Source: Okapia johnstoni
Taxonomy: Eukaryota; Chordata; Mammalia; Artiodactyla; Giraffidae
Direction: 5' to 3'
DNA: 64,000 nt
NCBI GenBank assembly: GCA_024291935.2
Contig: CM044306.1
Span: forward strand, 19,167,001 to 19,231,000
Both the position numbers and the translations under genes were made by a program. Every line of letters starts with the position of its first letter. The first letter of the stretch is position 1. Below the pieces are notes generated by a model that was given only the letters and a program-made list of their open reading frames with translations, was not told the DNA's origin and ran no database searches. Below, piece after piece: positions 38,488-48,960 of this stretch.

Positions 38488-38700
38488 TGGGACTTCTCTG
38501 GTGGTCCAGTGGCTAAGACTCCTGCTTCCCATGCAGGAGGCCTGGGTTCAATCCCTGGTCAGGGAACTAGATTCCACATGCCACAACTAAGAGAGTGCAT
38601 GGTATGACTAAAGACCTCACATGCCGCAATGAAGATAGAAGATCTTCCGTGTCACAACTAAGACCCAGCGCAGCCAAATAAATAAATTAAAAAAATTAAA
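38488..38700 (+). repeat. CHR-2-type SINE
   Basis: gggacttctctggtggtcc head, gggttcaatccctggtc, aactaagacccagcgcagcc and an aaataaataaattaaaa tail. Confidence 0.82.
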
Positions 38701-39360
38701 GTATTCTCTGTTTTTCATCATTAGCAAATGTTTTAGCTTTCTAAATATTTGTATTTAACTGTTGTTTCTAGGGGTTTTTTTTGCAGTTTAGAAACACTTA
38801 GGAATATAAAGACTTTATCCCTTCTGCTTGAAACAGCAGGGGTGAACACTAGCCAGACTAGACTAAGTGAAAAATGAAAAGATTCTTCACTAAGCACAGT
38901 GATTAACCCGATATGTTAGATTTGGAAGGAATGTTTTAATTACTTCTTCTAGCCTGAATACATGAATTCTTTCAGATCAGGAAAGACTAGACAAAGCAGC
39001 AGCAGCTGACTACTATTTGGTTTATGGCCTGTCAGATGTGCTGTGATAGGAAATCTGAAATGATGGTTGAAGGGGAAAAAAGTTGCATAAAATTTGCTGT
39101 AAGCTATATAGAGGCTTGTTTTCTGAAGTATTCTTATAAGAAAAATAAGTATTTGTAAAAATGGTTTCAGTGTCAAGTATTTGTGCAATTAGAGCTGAAT
39201 TATATTCTATTCTTGTAATATTTCATCATTTTGAAAGATTTATACAATCAATTCTGGATGTATGACCAATAAAACTAATAAAACACTGAGGAAGCCAAGG
39301 GAAGAGGGCAGGGAGACCTGACCTCACCAGTGTCCATGCTGCAGCCCTGAGTCCTCCCTG
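38700..39360. other. AT-rich spacer between HSD17B1 and NAGLU
   Basis: No gene, promoter or clear repeat seen. AT-rich sequence with a possible weak old LINE trace near 39190-39290, which I cannot classify. Confidence 0.4.
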
Positions 39361-39364
39361 GCAT

Positions 39365-39478
39365 CATGGCATTGACATTCTTGGCATGTGGGATCTTAGT
39401 TCCTGACCAGGGATGGAACCTGCACCCCCTACAGAGGAAACAGGGAGTCTTAACCACTGGACCGCAAGCAAGTCCAGC
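39365..39478 (-). repeat. CHR-type SINE just beyond NAGLU 3' end
   Basis: Minus-strand copy: gcatgtgggatcttagttcc, ctgaccagggatggaacc, cttaaccactggaccgc. It ends about 40 bp from the NAGLU poly(A) signal. Confidence 0.78.
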
Positions 39479-39516
39479 ACTGACATTCTGACACACCCAT
39501 CCAGGTGATTTACCAG

Positions 39517-39522
39517 TTTATT
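39517..39522 (-). terminator. NAGLU poly(A) signal
   Basis: TTTATT on the plus strand is AATAAA on the minus strand, about 180 nt past the NAGLU stop. Confidence 0.75.
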
Positions 39523-39702
39523 AGCTTGTATTAAAATTGTACTTTGATCCCAAATTTCAGATGTGGAGGAAGGCAGCTCAGCCCCTCCGGACAGTCCGTG
39601 CCTGACCCCACGGGCGTGAGTTCCTGTGACACCTGCCCAGCCCCAGGCCCTGGGAATCTGCCCAGGTTTGGAGTCTGGGGAGAAGGTGGCTCAAGGGTGT
39701 TG

Positions 39703-42700
39703 TCACAAGGAGCCAGCCCGGGGGTAATATTTGAGGAAGAGCTTCCTGACCAGGTCCACCGTGTCTCCTTCAGGCTGGCTAGGATACCTCCTTGTGCTAA
39801 GGACAAAGGTCTTTTCGAGTTGGAAGGCGTTCCTGTTGAACTGGTGCTGCTGGAAGGGGACACCCTGGACCAGGCTCTCCACCAGCATCTCTGCAAAGAG
39901 CCGCCAGCGGGGGGCGTAGTAGTCAGCCACCAGTCCCGCCAGCTGCTTGTTGGCGTAGTCTAGGATGTTGCCCTCCGGCCCCCACAGGGTCAGCTGGTAG
40001 CGGCTGTTCTGCTCATAGAAATGGGCCTCAGTCTCACTGATCGCCGCCAGTCGGGCCTGCTCCAGCCAGCTGCCCAGCAGGAAGTGGCGGTCACTGGCCA
40101 GCACCTGGTCAAGGGCAGGCAGGAGCTCGTAGGCTAGGATGCCTCCTGCCCTCATCAGGGAAACCAGCTCCTTGTTCAGATAGGCAGTCCTCATCTCTTC
40201 GTAGTACAAGCTGACCAGCTCCTGGACTGCCTGGCGGGTCACATCCACCAGGTCGTAGCGGAAAGCCGGGCTGCTGGCCAGGGTTGGGGTGGCTGCCAGC
40301 AGCAGCCGCCAGGCTTCAAATACATCTGATCGGTTGTACCAGACGGTGGTGACCATCTGCAGGGATGGTCGCCTGACCAGCGGGCTGTGATTGTGTCCCC
40401 GGCACTCCTCGCTGGAGCAGTTGTAGACACTCCTGAGCAGCAGCCGCCACGCTGTCCCTGCATCCCCATGGGAGACCCCGTACCGCCGCGCTGCAAAGCT
40501 GGTCACCCAGGCCCCCAAATCAGCCACTGGGTCCTTCCGCCAGCCCAGCTCGGCCATGAGGGCATAGACCACCTCATTCTGGCCGATACCCTCGGGGGCC
40601 ATGCCTGTGCCTACCATGGTGGAGTTGGGGAAGCGGCGGGCGGTTGTGGGGCCTCGGTTCACAGACTCCAGGGCCCCGAACAGGCCGTGGTTGCCCCCAA
40701 AGTTATGCAGCATGCACCAGATGAAGGGCTGGCCCTGGAAGGAGGCTGTGCGGACGTACACGGGCTGGCTCTCAGCAAACAGGTCCAGAACGAGGAGGCG
40801 GCCACGGGGCACGGCACCCAGCACAGCTGCCACCTGGGCAGGCCCCCAGAACTCAGGCTGGTGCTGGAAGAGCCAGCCTTGGAGCAGCCACACGGCATCA
40901 GGGTCCACTGTGGTGGGGCAGAGGACAGGAGGGTGATGAGAGGAGAGAGGGGGCAGGGAGCATTCACCCCACTTTACAGATGAAGAAAAAGAGGTCCAGA
41001 GAAGTTAAATGACTCTATCACACTCTATCATTTCCCTGTAAATCATCCCCCCCACCCCCATCACCAGGATATTCCATCACACATACTCTTCCCCCTGGGA
41101 CTACCAGTTGAGTACCACAAAGCTTCAGAGAGCATCAGAATTACCCAGAGGGCTGGGCCCCAGCCCCCCTCATTCTGATTCAGGAGATGGGGGAGGTTGA
41201 GAACCTGCAATCCAACAGGCCCTGGGGTGACGCTGCTGGTCCCAGACCACACTTGGAGCACTGCTGCTCAAGGAAGCCTGAGCCAGTTCACCCCAATCTG
41301 CCCCTTACCAGCTGACACAGAGGCCTCCCCAAGCCATTCCTGACCTGGACCCTCTCCTGCTCTCTCCTGTTAGTGGCAGGGAGGAGTGCTGTGTTCATAT
41401 TTGTGTACCAGGAAGGGTACCTTATTGATTGGGGGCACATCTCTAACCTCTAGCCTACTAGCATGCAGATGTGTGCATGTGTTAAGCCACTCAGTCATGT
41501 CCAACTCTTTGCAACCCTGTGGACTGTAGCTCTCTAGGCTCCTCTGTCCATGGAATTCTCCAGGCAAGAATACTGGAGATATGCACGCCTTCCTCCAGGG
41601 GATCTTCTCAACCCAGGGATTGAACCCATATCTCTTGTGTCTCCTGCATTGGCAGGCAGGTTGTTTACCTAGTGCCACCTGCGAAGCCTTCAGCATGGGG
41701 GTAGAGACCAAATAAAATATTTTCAATAGTCAGCACTTAATGACACTTTAAAGGACAGAAATGGTATGGACCTAACAGAAGCAGAAGATACTAAGAAGAG
41801 GTGGCAAGAATACACAGAAGAATTGTACAAAAAAGATCTTCACAACCCAGATAATCACGATGGTGTGATCACTCACCTAGAGCCAGACATCCTGCAATGT
41901 GAAGTCAAGTGGGCCTTAGAAAGCATCACTACGAACAAAGCTAGTGGAGGTGATGGAATTCCAGTGGAGCTATTTCAAATCCTGAAAGATGATGCTGTGA
42001 AAGTGCTGCACTCAATATGCCAGCAAATCTGGAAAACTCAGCAGTGGCCACAGGACTGGAAAAGGTCAGTTTTCATTCCAATCCCAAAGAAAGGCAATGC
42101 CAAAGAATGCTCAAACTACCGCACAATTGCACTCATCTCACATGTTAGTAAAGTAATGCTCAAAATTCTCCAAGCCAGGCTTCAGCAATATGTGAACTGT
42201 GAACTTCCAGATGTTCAAGCTGGTTTTAGAAAAGGCAGAGGAACCAGAGATCAAATTGCCAATATCCGCTGGATCATCGAAAAAGCAAGAGAGTTCCAGA
42301 AAAACATCTATTTTTGCTTTATTGACTATGCCAAAGCCTTTGACTGTGTGGATCACAATAAACTGTGGAAAATTCTGAAAGAGATGGGAATATCAGACCA
42401 TCTGATCTGTCTCTTGAGAAACCTGTATGCAGGTCAGGAAGCAAGAGTTAGAACTGGACATGGAACAACAGACTGGTTCCAAATAGGAAAAGGAGTACGT
42501 CAAGGCTGTATATTGTCACTTTGCTTATTTAACTTGTACGCAGAGTACATCATGAGAAACGCTGAGCTGGAAGAAACAAAGGCTGGAATCAAGATTGCCG
42601 GGAGAACTATCAATAACCTCAGATATGCAGATGACACCACCCTTATGGCAGAAAGTGAAGAAGAACTAAAGAGCCTCTTAATGAAAGTGAAAGAGGAGAG

Positions 42701-45700
42701 TGAAAAAGTTGGCTTAAAGCTCAACGTTCAGAAAACTAAGATCATGGCATCTGGTCCCATCACTTCATGGGAAATAGATGGGGAAACAGTGGAAACAGTG
42801 TCAGACTTTATTTTGGGGGGCTCCAAAATCACTGCAGATGGTGATTGCAGCTATGAAATTAAAAGACGCTTACTCCTTGGAAGGAAGATTATGACCAACC
42901 TAGATAGCATATTTAAAAGCAGAGACATTACTTTGCCAACAAAGGTCCGTCTAGTCAAGGCTATGGTTTTTCCAGTGGTCATATATGGATGTGAGAGTAG
43001 GAGGGTGAAGAAAGCTGAGTGCCGAAGAATTGATGCTTTTGAACTGTGGGGCTGGAGAAGACTCTTGAGAGTCCCTTGGACTGTAAGGAGATCCAACCAG
43101 TCAATCCTAAAGGAAATCAACCCTGAATATTCATGGAAAGGACTGATGCTGAAGCTCCAATAATTTGGCCACCTGATGTGAAAAGCTAACTCACTGGAAA
43201 AGATCCTGATGCTGGGAAGGATTGAGGGCAGGAGGAGAAGGGGATGACAGAGGATGAGATGGTTGGATGGCATCACCGACTCGATGGACATGGGTTTGGG
43301 TACTCTGGGAGTTGGTGATGGACAGGGAGGCGTGGCGTGCTGCGATTCATGGGGTTGCAAAGAGTCGGACACGACTGAGCGACTGAACTGAACTGAATGA
43401 CACTTTACTCTGGGCCGGGCATCAGTCTGTTTGAGTGAGCCCCTTTTGTAGATGAAGCAGCCGAGGCACTGGGAGGGAGGGGAGCTGCTGCAAGTCTCAC
43501 AGGCAGGAAGTGGTAGGGCTGGCGAGGGAACAGGGTGTCCGCTCCTGGACTCACCTCTCAACCACAGCGTGACTAAATGAGATGACGTGTGTGTACAAGT
43601 GCTTGGGAAACGGTAAAGTGCTGTGTGTCACAGTGAGGTGTTACGATTCCCCGTCCCTCCTCCCACCCCCCTGATCTCTGCCACCCCCATCTCGAGGGCC
43701 TGGGGGACTTCCCTTTCTCACCTCCCGCTGGCACCGTACCTGCGGTCATGGCCTGGTAGACAGCGGCAGTGGCTGCAGCCAGGTAGGAGGGCTCCGGGGA
43801 CGGGGGCTGCATCTCGTTGAAAGTGTCAGCCCCGTAGACGTGGTCCGTGCCGAACTCTTTGGTCAGCTCCCGCAGGAAAAGGCTCCCCACAAGGGGGAAG
43901 AGGGGATCTTCTGGAGCCAGGAGGAAGGAGCAGGAGTAGGAGCAGTTGAAATGGCCCCAGCTGCCCATCTGGGTGACATTGACCTGAGGAAACACCCTAG
44001 TGCGGGGGAGGGGGTGACAGTTCAAACATTTAACGGAGGCTGATGCAGTACTTTCCTCCAGCCTCACTGACACCTGCAGTTCCAGGAGCCCTCATGCCTC
44101 TGGGCCTTTGCCCTTGTTGTGCCCTGGGCCTGGAGCTCTTGCTTCCCCCCTCCCTGCTGATGCATCTGGTTACTCCTTGACATCTTTTTCATGTCCCCTG
44201 TCTGGAAAGCTTTTTGCTTTTTTCCTCCACAGAGGATGAGATGGTCGGATGGCATCACCAACCAATGGACATGAGTTTAAGCAAACTCCAGGAGATAGTG
44301 AAGGACAGGGAAGTCTGGCATTCTGCAGTCCACAGGGTAGCAGAGTCAGACACGACTGAGCGACTGAACAACCACCACCCCCTCCCACTGGCTGAAACAA
44401 ATGACACCACCGCCGTGCTGAGCCCTTGCTGCCCCTCCCTTCCCCAAGCAGAAGTGACCTTGACAGAGAATTGGGCCCACATCCATTCCTTATCACTGGG
44501 TTGTATCCCCCTGGCAACGTGTCTCCCACCAGGAGCCGGGCCTCTGTGCACCTTCGTGGCTGCATGCCCAGGCCGCAGCACAGGGCCTGGTCTGGCAGCC
44601 CAAGACAGTCTGACAAACGTTGGCTGAATGTACGAATGAGGTTCTTGCCACCGAGCTGGGAAAGCCAAGGAGTGGCCAGTTAGGCTGGCAGCATGTGCTG
44701 AGTGCTGAGGGCAGTGGGAACCAAGCGCTTATGGGCCCAAGGGAGGTGGTAACCGATGCTGGGGGCCCCTGGCAAGGCTTCCTGAAGGAAAGGAGGTCTC
44801 AGTTGGGCCTTGAAGAAATTGACCAGCCACAGGAGAGAATGGGTGTATGGAGCAGAGGAGCACTCCTACCATCACTAAGAGCTGCCATTTGCTAAGACTC
44901 TGTGCCAAGCCATACATATATTTTACAAGTGAGGAAACTGAGGCCCAGAGCAGTCAAGGTCACATGGCTAGTCAGTAACAGAACCAGGAATCAAGCCCAG
45001 GCCTACATCCAGAGCTGGAGTTTTTCTTTAAATAGTGTCTTGCAGGGGAACATATATTCTCTCTGAGCTGAATGGGGAGGGGTTGTGGAGGGGACATCAC
45101 CTGGTGAGAGCCTTGGGGACATGCCCTGCGAACGCAGGCAGCACAGGGATCATACCAAATGAGCGCATCCGGTCAAGGATCCGATGCTGGGAGGAACAGA
45201 AGGGGTGGTGGTGAGCATGGGCCCCCCTCCCAGCGGGAGGTCTCCTCTCTCCCAAGGCAGAGTCTCCCTACTCCCACCCCAGACCTGTGACTATCCAGCA
45301 TCCATTCTGCCCCTTCCATTCCCCATCCTTTTACCTGCAGGTAAAGTTGCTTGAGGTGCCAGGAGGGGGGCAGGGGGCCACTCCAGGTGTGCAAGTTGCC
45401 CATGCGCCCCCAGGCCAGGAAGGCAGGGCCAGTGAAGTATTCCTCGATCTCTGTCTGGGTCAGACCCAAGGCCAGATACACCTGAGGAGGAGGGCAAGCC
45501 CCACACATACAAATCACTCATCTCTATTCATTGACTCATTCACTCGACAAACACACATCCCTCTCTCCTCTGTGCCCTAGAGTTCCTAAGACAAGCTCTG
45601 ATCCCTGCCTGCAAGGAGCCCACAGTACAGAAGACACAGATCAGTGAGCAGGTGAGTTTGCGAATGTCACTCTTGGTGGATAGGTGCGGTGAGGCACAAA

Positions 45701-48081
45701 GGGGTTCTCCCTCAAATGGGGAAGGGGCTTAGAAGGCTTCATGGAGCAAGCAGGGCTAGCATGATGGGTGAGGGCAATTCTGCAAGGAACTTAAGCAGCC
45801 CCAGATGCAGCCAGAGCTCTCACGGTTCAGGCATGGAAGCTCCCAGGCTGGGCAGAGCCTGATGGTAACAGGGAACTCCTGGGTGTGTTCAAAGATGAAG
45901 GTCTCCCTTAGATTCACATTTCAGATATGACACTCTGGTACAACTGTGAGAGCCAGGAGTCTTGTTTTGAAAGGAAAATATTTCTTAGAGAGCTCTCTAA
46001 GCACTAATGACCAGGAGGTCACTAGAGAAGTGTAATTTATGCATGTCTCAGCGGAATGGAATCTGACCTTTTAATCTGATCAAGAAATCCAAAAGCCCTC
46101 CTAGCAACTCAAGATACTTATCAGGCCCTTATCCTAAAATAACTTGCAATTAACTTCTGTCAGTCACAATTCTCCTCAGGCAACTTCTAACAGTCTCAGG
46201 GCTTCAAAAAAAAAAAAAAAAAAGCCCCTACTTCTCCTCCTCAGAGCACTCTTTCAGGTATCTGAGCCTGTGTCTCCCAAATGGCAATTAGTGAAGTCTC
46301 CCAAATAAACTCTTCTTATATGCAGCCTCTTGCATTATTTTTTGGTTGATGCTCTTCACAGGCTGTGGTGGGCAGGCGGCCAAAGAGAGGGGATTGAGAG
46401 CCTGAACTGGAGGCATGAAGAAGGATGGAGAGGAAGAGGACAAGACAGAGCAAGTGCTGCTAATGAAACAGAATCCAGAGAAGCAGCTGACTGACCCACA
46501 TGGGAGTGGGGAGACCGAGGAACCTGGCTTCTTAATGTTTACAGGGGGGCCTGGGGTCCAACCTGGGGAAGTGCTCCCACGTGTGTGTCTCAACCATGAA
46601 ACCTGGGAGGCTGGAAGCCATCACTCCTGCTACCAACACTTCTGGAGCCCTAGTCTCTGTGCCAGATCCTGAGCTGATGCAGGAGCGGCAGGACGCCTAG
46701 GGTGTAGTGGGCACCCACCTGCTGCCAGATGGCCTCCTGGCCACTCCAGGCCAGCGCCAGGTTGATTCCATTCAGCACCATCCAGTCGATCTCCTGCTCC
46801 CAGCGGGCCCAGTCCCACCACACGAAGGAGTAGCTTTGTGTGCACACGTTCTGGTAATAGCGGTACCTGAAAGCAGGGGCAGGAGCTGGGGCATGGCCCT
46901 AGGGGCAAAGAGGAGGTCTCTCAGCCCTGAGGGTCCACAATCGGGGGAAGAACTGGGGGAGCAGCCTGCCCTGCCACCCCAGATGGAGCCCAGAGAGGAG
47001 TGGCTCCAGGTGTGGCCCCTAGTCTACTGCTTCACTCCAGAATCCAACCCAGGTGGAGCAGAGACGTTGAGGCTTGAGCTTCCGAGGTGTCCACCCACCT
47101 ATCTCCAGCACTCAGCTCTCTAGCCTCCCAGATATCTGCGAGGGCACATTTCATTTTCATTCCTACTCTGGGTACAGTGTGCCCCAGTCCTGTAAGGGGG
47201 ATCCCTCTTTCCACAGTCTAATGGGGAGACAGCTGTGTGAACCCATCATCTCAGGGCAGTGGGGCAAGCCCTCGAACAGAGGGCTGTGCCAGGCTGGGTG
47301 TCATTCCTCAGGGAGCATCTTCGAAGAGAGGGTGGGGTAGGGACGGAACGGCATTTACTGCTCACCCACTGTGCACCACAAATTCTACACCCCGCACCGT
47401 GCAAATCGTCACAATAAAAACGGCACCACTGTACGGTACCTCCACCGTACCGTACCATTGTTTCCACTTTTCCATTGTTTCCCCGCTGAGGCTCAGAGAG
47501 GCCAAGTGACTTGCTCAAGGATACTCAGCTTTTACAATCAGAGCTGGGGGGCTGAAGCCAGTGCTTGCTAGCGGCCGGGCGCTGGGGCGGGGCGGGGACT
47601 TCGGCCCGAGTGGGCGCCCCTGGTGGGGGGGGGGGGGGGGACCGGGGGCAGCGGGAGCTGCAGGGGAGCCGACAGGCGGGGTCCGGCCGCGGTACCTGTT
47701 GGGTGTGGCCTCGGTGAGCGCCTCCGGCACAACGGGCAGGGGCTGCGGTAAGCGCAGCTGAGAGCCCGACCAGGCCACGTGGCAGCCGCAGAAGTCGCGC
47801 AGGTATCGGTGGAGCCCCGCGGCGGCGGCCACGCCCGTGGAGCCGAGCACCTGCACCCGCGCTCCGGCACCGCCGCCGCTCAGGCGGTAGGTGTCCAGGC
47901 CGGACTCGGCCGCCAGGGAGCGCTCCACCGACACCGAGAAGGCGGCCGCTGGCCCGGGCCCCAGAAGCCGGACTAGCAGCTCCCGCACGGCGGCCGCCTC
48001 TCGGGCCTCGTCCCCAGTCGAACCTCCCGCCGTGAGGAGGAGCAGGAACCCTAGAGCCGCGGTCACCCCCATGGCCTCCAT
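39703..48081 (-). CDS. NAGLU: NAGLU, lysosomal alpha-N-acetylglucosaminidase
   Basis: GH89 glycosidase that removes terminal alpha-GlcNAc from heparan sulfate in lysosomes; its human loss causes Sanfilippo syndrome B. Six exons in transcript order: 47696-48081, 46719-46866, 45335-45481, 45101-45186, 43740-43996, 39703-40907. They total 2229 nt, 742 aa (human 743). All are GT-AG and in phase. The N terminus [20 protein letters not shown] is a signal peptide. Catalytic glutamates are Glu317 (FNEMQPP) and Glu447 (MAPEG), equivalent to human 316 and 446. N-glycosylation sequons NVT, NCS and NST are visible. I chose ATG 48079-48081 because it gives a clean signal peptide; an in-frame upstream ATG would add 26 non-hydrophobic residues. 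Intron 5 carries a BovB and a Bov-tA; intron 1 holds a G-run and a hairpin. Confidence 0.97.
40968..41035 (+). repeat. MIR fragment in NAGLU intron 5
   Basis: ccactttacagatgaagaaaaagaggtcc and agaagttaaatgactc carry the MIR core. Confidence 0.55.
41100..41275 (+). repeat. hAT-Charlie-like non-autonomous element in NAGLU intron 5
   Basis: gcatcagaattacccagag, tctgattcaggag, gacgctgctggtcccagacc, and cacacttggagcactgctg follow a widespread MER-type DNA element. The exact family is unclear. Confidence 0.5.
41468..41692 (-). repeat. Bov-tA SINE in NAGLU intron 5
   Basis: Minus-strand copy from tgtgttaagccactcagtc to gtgccacctgcgaagcc. It lies about 50 bp left of the BovB insertion. Confidence 0.88.
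41751..43395 (+). mobile_element. 5'-truncated BovB (RTE) LINE with target-site duplication
   Basis: An RTE-clade non-LTR retrotransposon inserted antisense to NAGLU in intron 5. The perfect 12-bp duplication aatgacacttta flanks it (41739-41750 and 43396-43407), so both ends are exact. The 5' end is cut off, removing the endonuclease domain; the 3' end is the typical gactgaactgaactg repeat. It carries an open reverse-transcriptase frame at 41766-43163. Confidence 0.95.
41766..43163 (+). CDS. BovB reverse transcriptase, truncated open frame (465 codons)
   Basis: Residues 1-465 read without a stop and show the RT motif series: [52 protein letters not shown] and the active-site box YADD. Relative to the usual family pattern, the residue after GCILS is Leu instead of Pro, and the C terminus ends early where a Tyr codon has become TAA just after LKLQ. 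The N-terminal endonuclease is absent. It therefore cannot support its own retrotransposition by the normal target-primed mechanism. Not a host gene. Confidence 0.9.
   Translation: MDLTEAEDTKKRWQEYTEELYKKDLHNPDNHDGVITHLEPDILQCEVKWALESITTNKASGGDGIPVELFQILKDDAVKVLHSICQQIWKTQQWPQDWKRSVFIPIPKKGNAKECSNYRTIALISHVSKVMLKILQARLQQYVNCELPDVQAGFRKGRGTRDQIANIRWIIEKAREFQKNIYFCFIDYAKAFDCVDHNKLWKILKEMGISDHLICLLRNLYAGQEARVRTGHGTTDWFQIGKGVRQGCILSLCLFNLYAEYIMRNAELEETKAGIKIAGRTINNLRYADDTTLMAESEEELKSLLMKVKEESEKVGLKLNVQKTKIMASGPITSWEIDGETVETVSDFILGGSKITADGDCSYEIKRRLLLGRKIMTNLDSIFKSRDITLPTKVRLVKAMVFPVVIYGCESRRVKKAECRRIDAFELWGWRRLLRVPWTVRRSNQSILKEINPEYSWKGLMLKLQ
44085..44228 (+). repeat. L2-like fragment in NAGLU intron 4
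   Basis: cctctgggcctttgcccttg, gccctgggcctggagctctt: the common L2 3' pattern, interrupted on its right by a BovB tail. Confidence 0.45.
44230..44372 (+). mobile_element. Short BovB 3' tail fragment in NAGLU intron 4
   Basis: Starts agaggatgagatggtcgg, ends cacgactgagcgactgaac. Only the last 140 bp of BovB is present; no flanking duplication was recognised. Confidence 0.82.
44915..45010 (+). repeat. MIR SINE in NAGLU intron 4
   Basis: attttacaagtgaggaaact followed by gaggcccagagcagtcaagg and atggctagtcagtaacagaa: strong MIR core. Confidence 0.72.
46206..46223. repeat. Poly-A tract
   Basis: Uninterrupted A run in NAGLU intron 2; possibly the tail of an unrecognised retrocopy. Confidence 0.7.
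47431..47455. repeat. Perfect 9-bp inverted repeat (hairpin)
   Basis: gtacggtac at 47431-47439 and its exact reverse complement gtaccgtac at 47447-47455, with a 7-nt loop ctccacc. It lies in NAGLU intron 1 next to a MIR-like segment. Confidence 0.9.
47460..47530 (+). repeat. MIR-like fragment in NAGLU intron 1
   Basis: ccccgctgaggctcagagag, gccaagtgacttgctcaagg: MIR core and tail. Confidence 0.55.
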
Positions 48082-48260
48082 GGTCCAACGGTCCTCAGCC
48101 CGGCAGTGGCCCCGCCGGGAATCGGGACTCGGGACCAGGGGCAGGACGGCAGCGACCAATCAGCTGCGGGCCTCAGGTCACGTGGAACTGAAGGTAAAAC
48201 ACCCGTCGGCGGCCGGGAGACCCAGCTTCCGGGCCCCGCACCAGCTTCTTCTGGATGTTT
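47560..48260 (-). promoter_or_regulatory. NAGLU CpG-island promoter with CACGTG E-box
   Basis: CpG-dense region over exon 1 and about 180 bp upstream. GTCACGTGGA (core CACGTG 48179-48184) lies about 100 bp upstream of the ATG and matches 8 of 10 positions of the CLEAR consensus bound by TFEB. An ATTGG (CCAAT) box is at 48157-48161. Regulation of lysosomal genes by TFEB is established; its action here is inferred. Confidence 0.65.
47625..47640. repeat. G16 homopolymer near NAGLU exon 1
   Basis: Sixteen G between 47625 and 47640, 55 bp inside intron 1 from the exon 1 donor. Likely length-variable. Confidence 0.85.
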
Positions 48261-48537
48261 TCCGACCACACATGGTTCAAGAGCGCGTGACTCTAATGAT
48301 TTCAGAAGTCCAGGACCTTCGAATGTGCGTCGAAGCCCTTCGCAAGCGCCTTTGGGTATAATGTGCTTTCACGTACAAATCACTTTCCTTCCATCCATCC
48401 TGCCATTTGATAAATATTTGACATTGATTTTGTACCAGGCACTACCACCCCTCTCCTGGGGAGACCTACAAACCAAGTACTTATATAATAAACAAAGATT
48501 TATATTATACAGTTGACCCTTGAACTGTGCGCGTGTG

Positions 48538-48655
48538 TTAATGGCAACTCACTCCGGTACTCTTGCCCGGAGAATCCCATGGATGGAGGAGCCTGGTGGA
48601 CTACAGTCCATTGGGTTGCAAGGAGTCGGACACGACTGAGCGACTTCACTTTCAC
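48538..48655 (+). repeat. BovA unit 1 (5'-truncated) of a three-unit array
   Basis: Starts within the body at aatggcaactcactccgg and ends gagcgacttcactttcac. Confidence 0.88.
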
Positions 48656-48686
48656 TTTACTTTTTCCTAGTCTATGCTTTGTCTTG

Positions 48687-48808
48687 GAGAAGGCAGTGGC
48701 ACCCCACTCCAGTACTCTTGCCTGAAACCCCACGGACGGAGGAGACTGGTGGGCTGTAGTCCATGGGGTCGCGAAGAGTCGGACACGACTGAGCGACTTC
48801 ACTTTCCC
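48687..48808 (+). repeat. BovA unit 2 of a three-unit array
   Basis: tggagaaggcagtggcaccc through cacgactgagcgacttcac; it lacks a few bases (cctgaaaccc) in the gagaatccc segment. Confidence 0.9.
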
Positions 48809-48824
48809 TTTTCACTTTTGTGCA

Positions 48825-48960
48825 TTGGAGAAGGAAATGGCAACCCACCCCAGTATTCTTGCCTGGAGAATCCCAGGGACGGGGGAGCCTGGTGGGCTGC
48901 CATCTATGGGGTCGCACAGAGTCGGACCCGACTGAAGCGACTTACAGCAGCAGCAGCAGT
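48825..48960 (+). repeat. BovA unit 3 with (CAG)n tail
   Basis: ttggagaaggaaatggcaac through gtcggacccgactgaagcg, ending in cagcagcagcagcagt. Confidence 0.92.

Noticed and set aside
48082..48159. Upstream in-frame ATG extending NAGLU by 26 residues
   Set aside because: The extension would bury the signal peptide and has no family counterpart; it lies in the probable 5' UTR or promoter.
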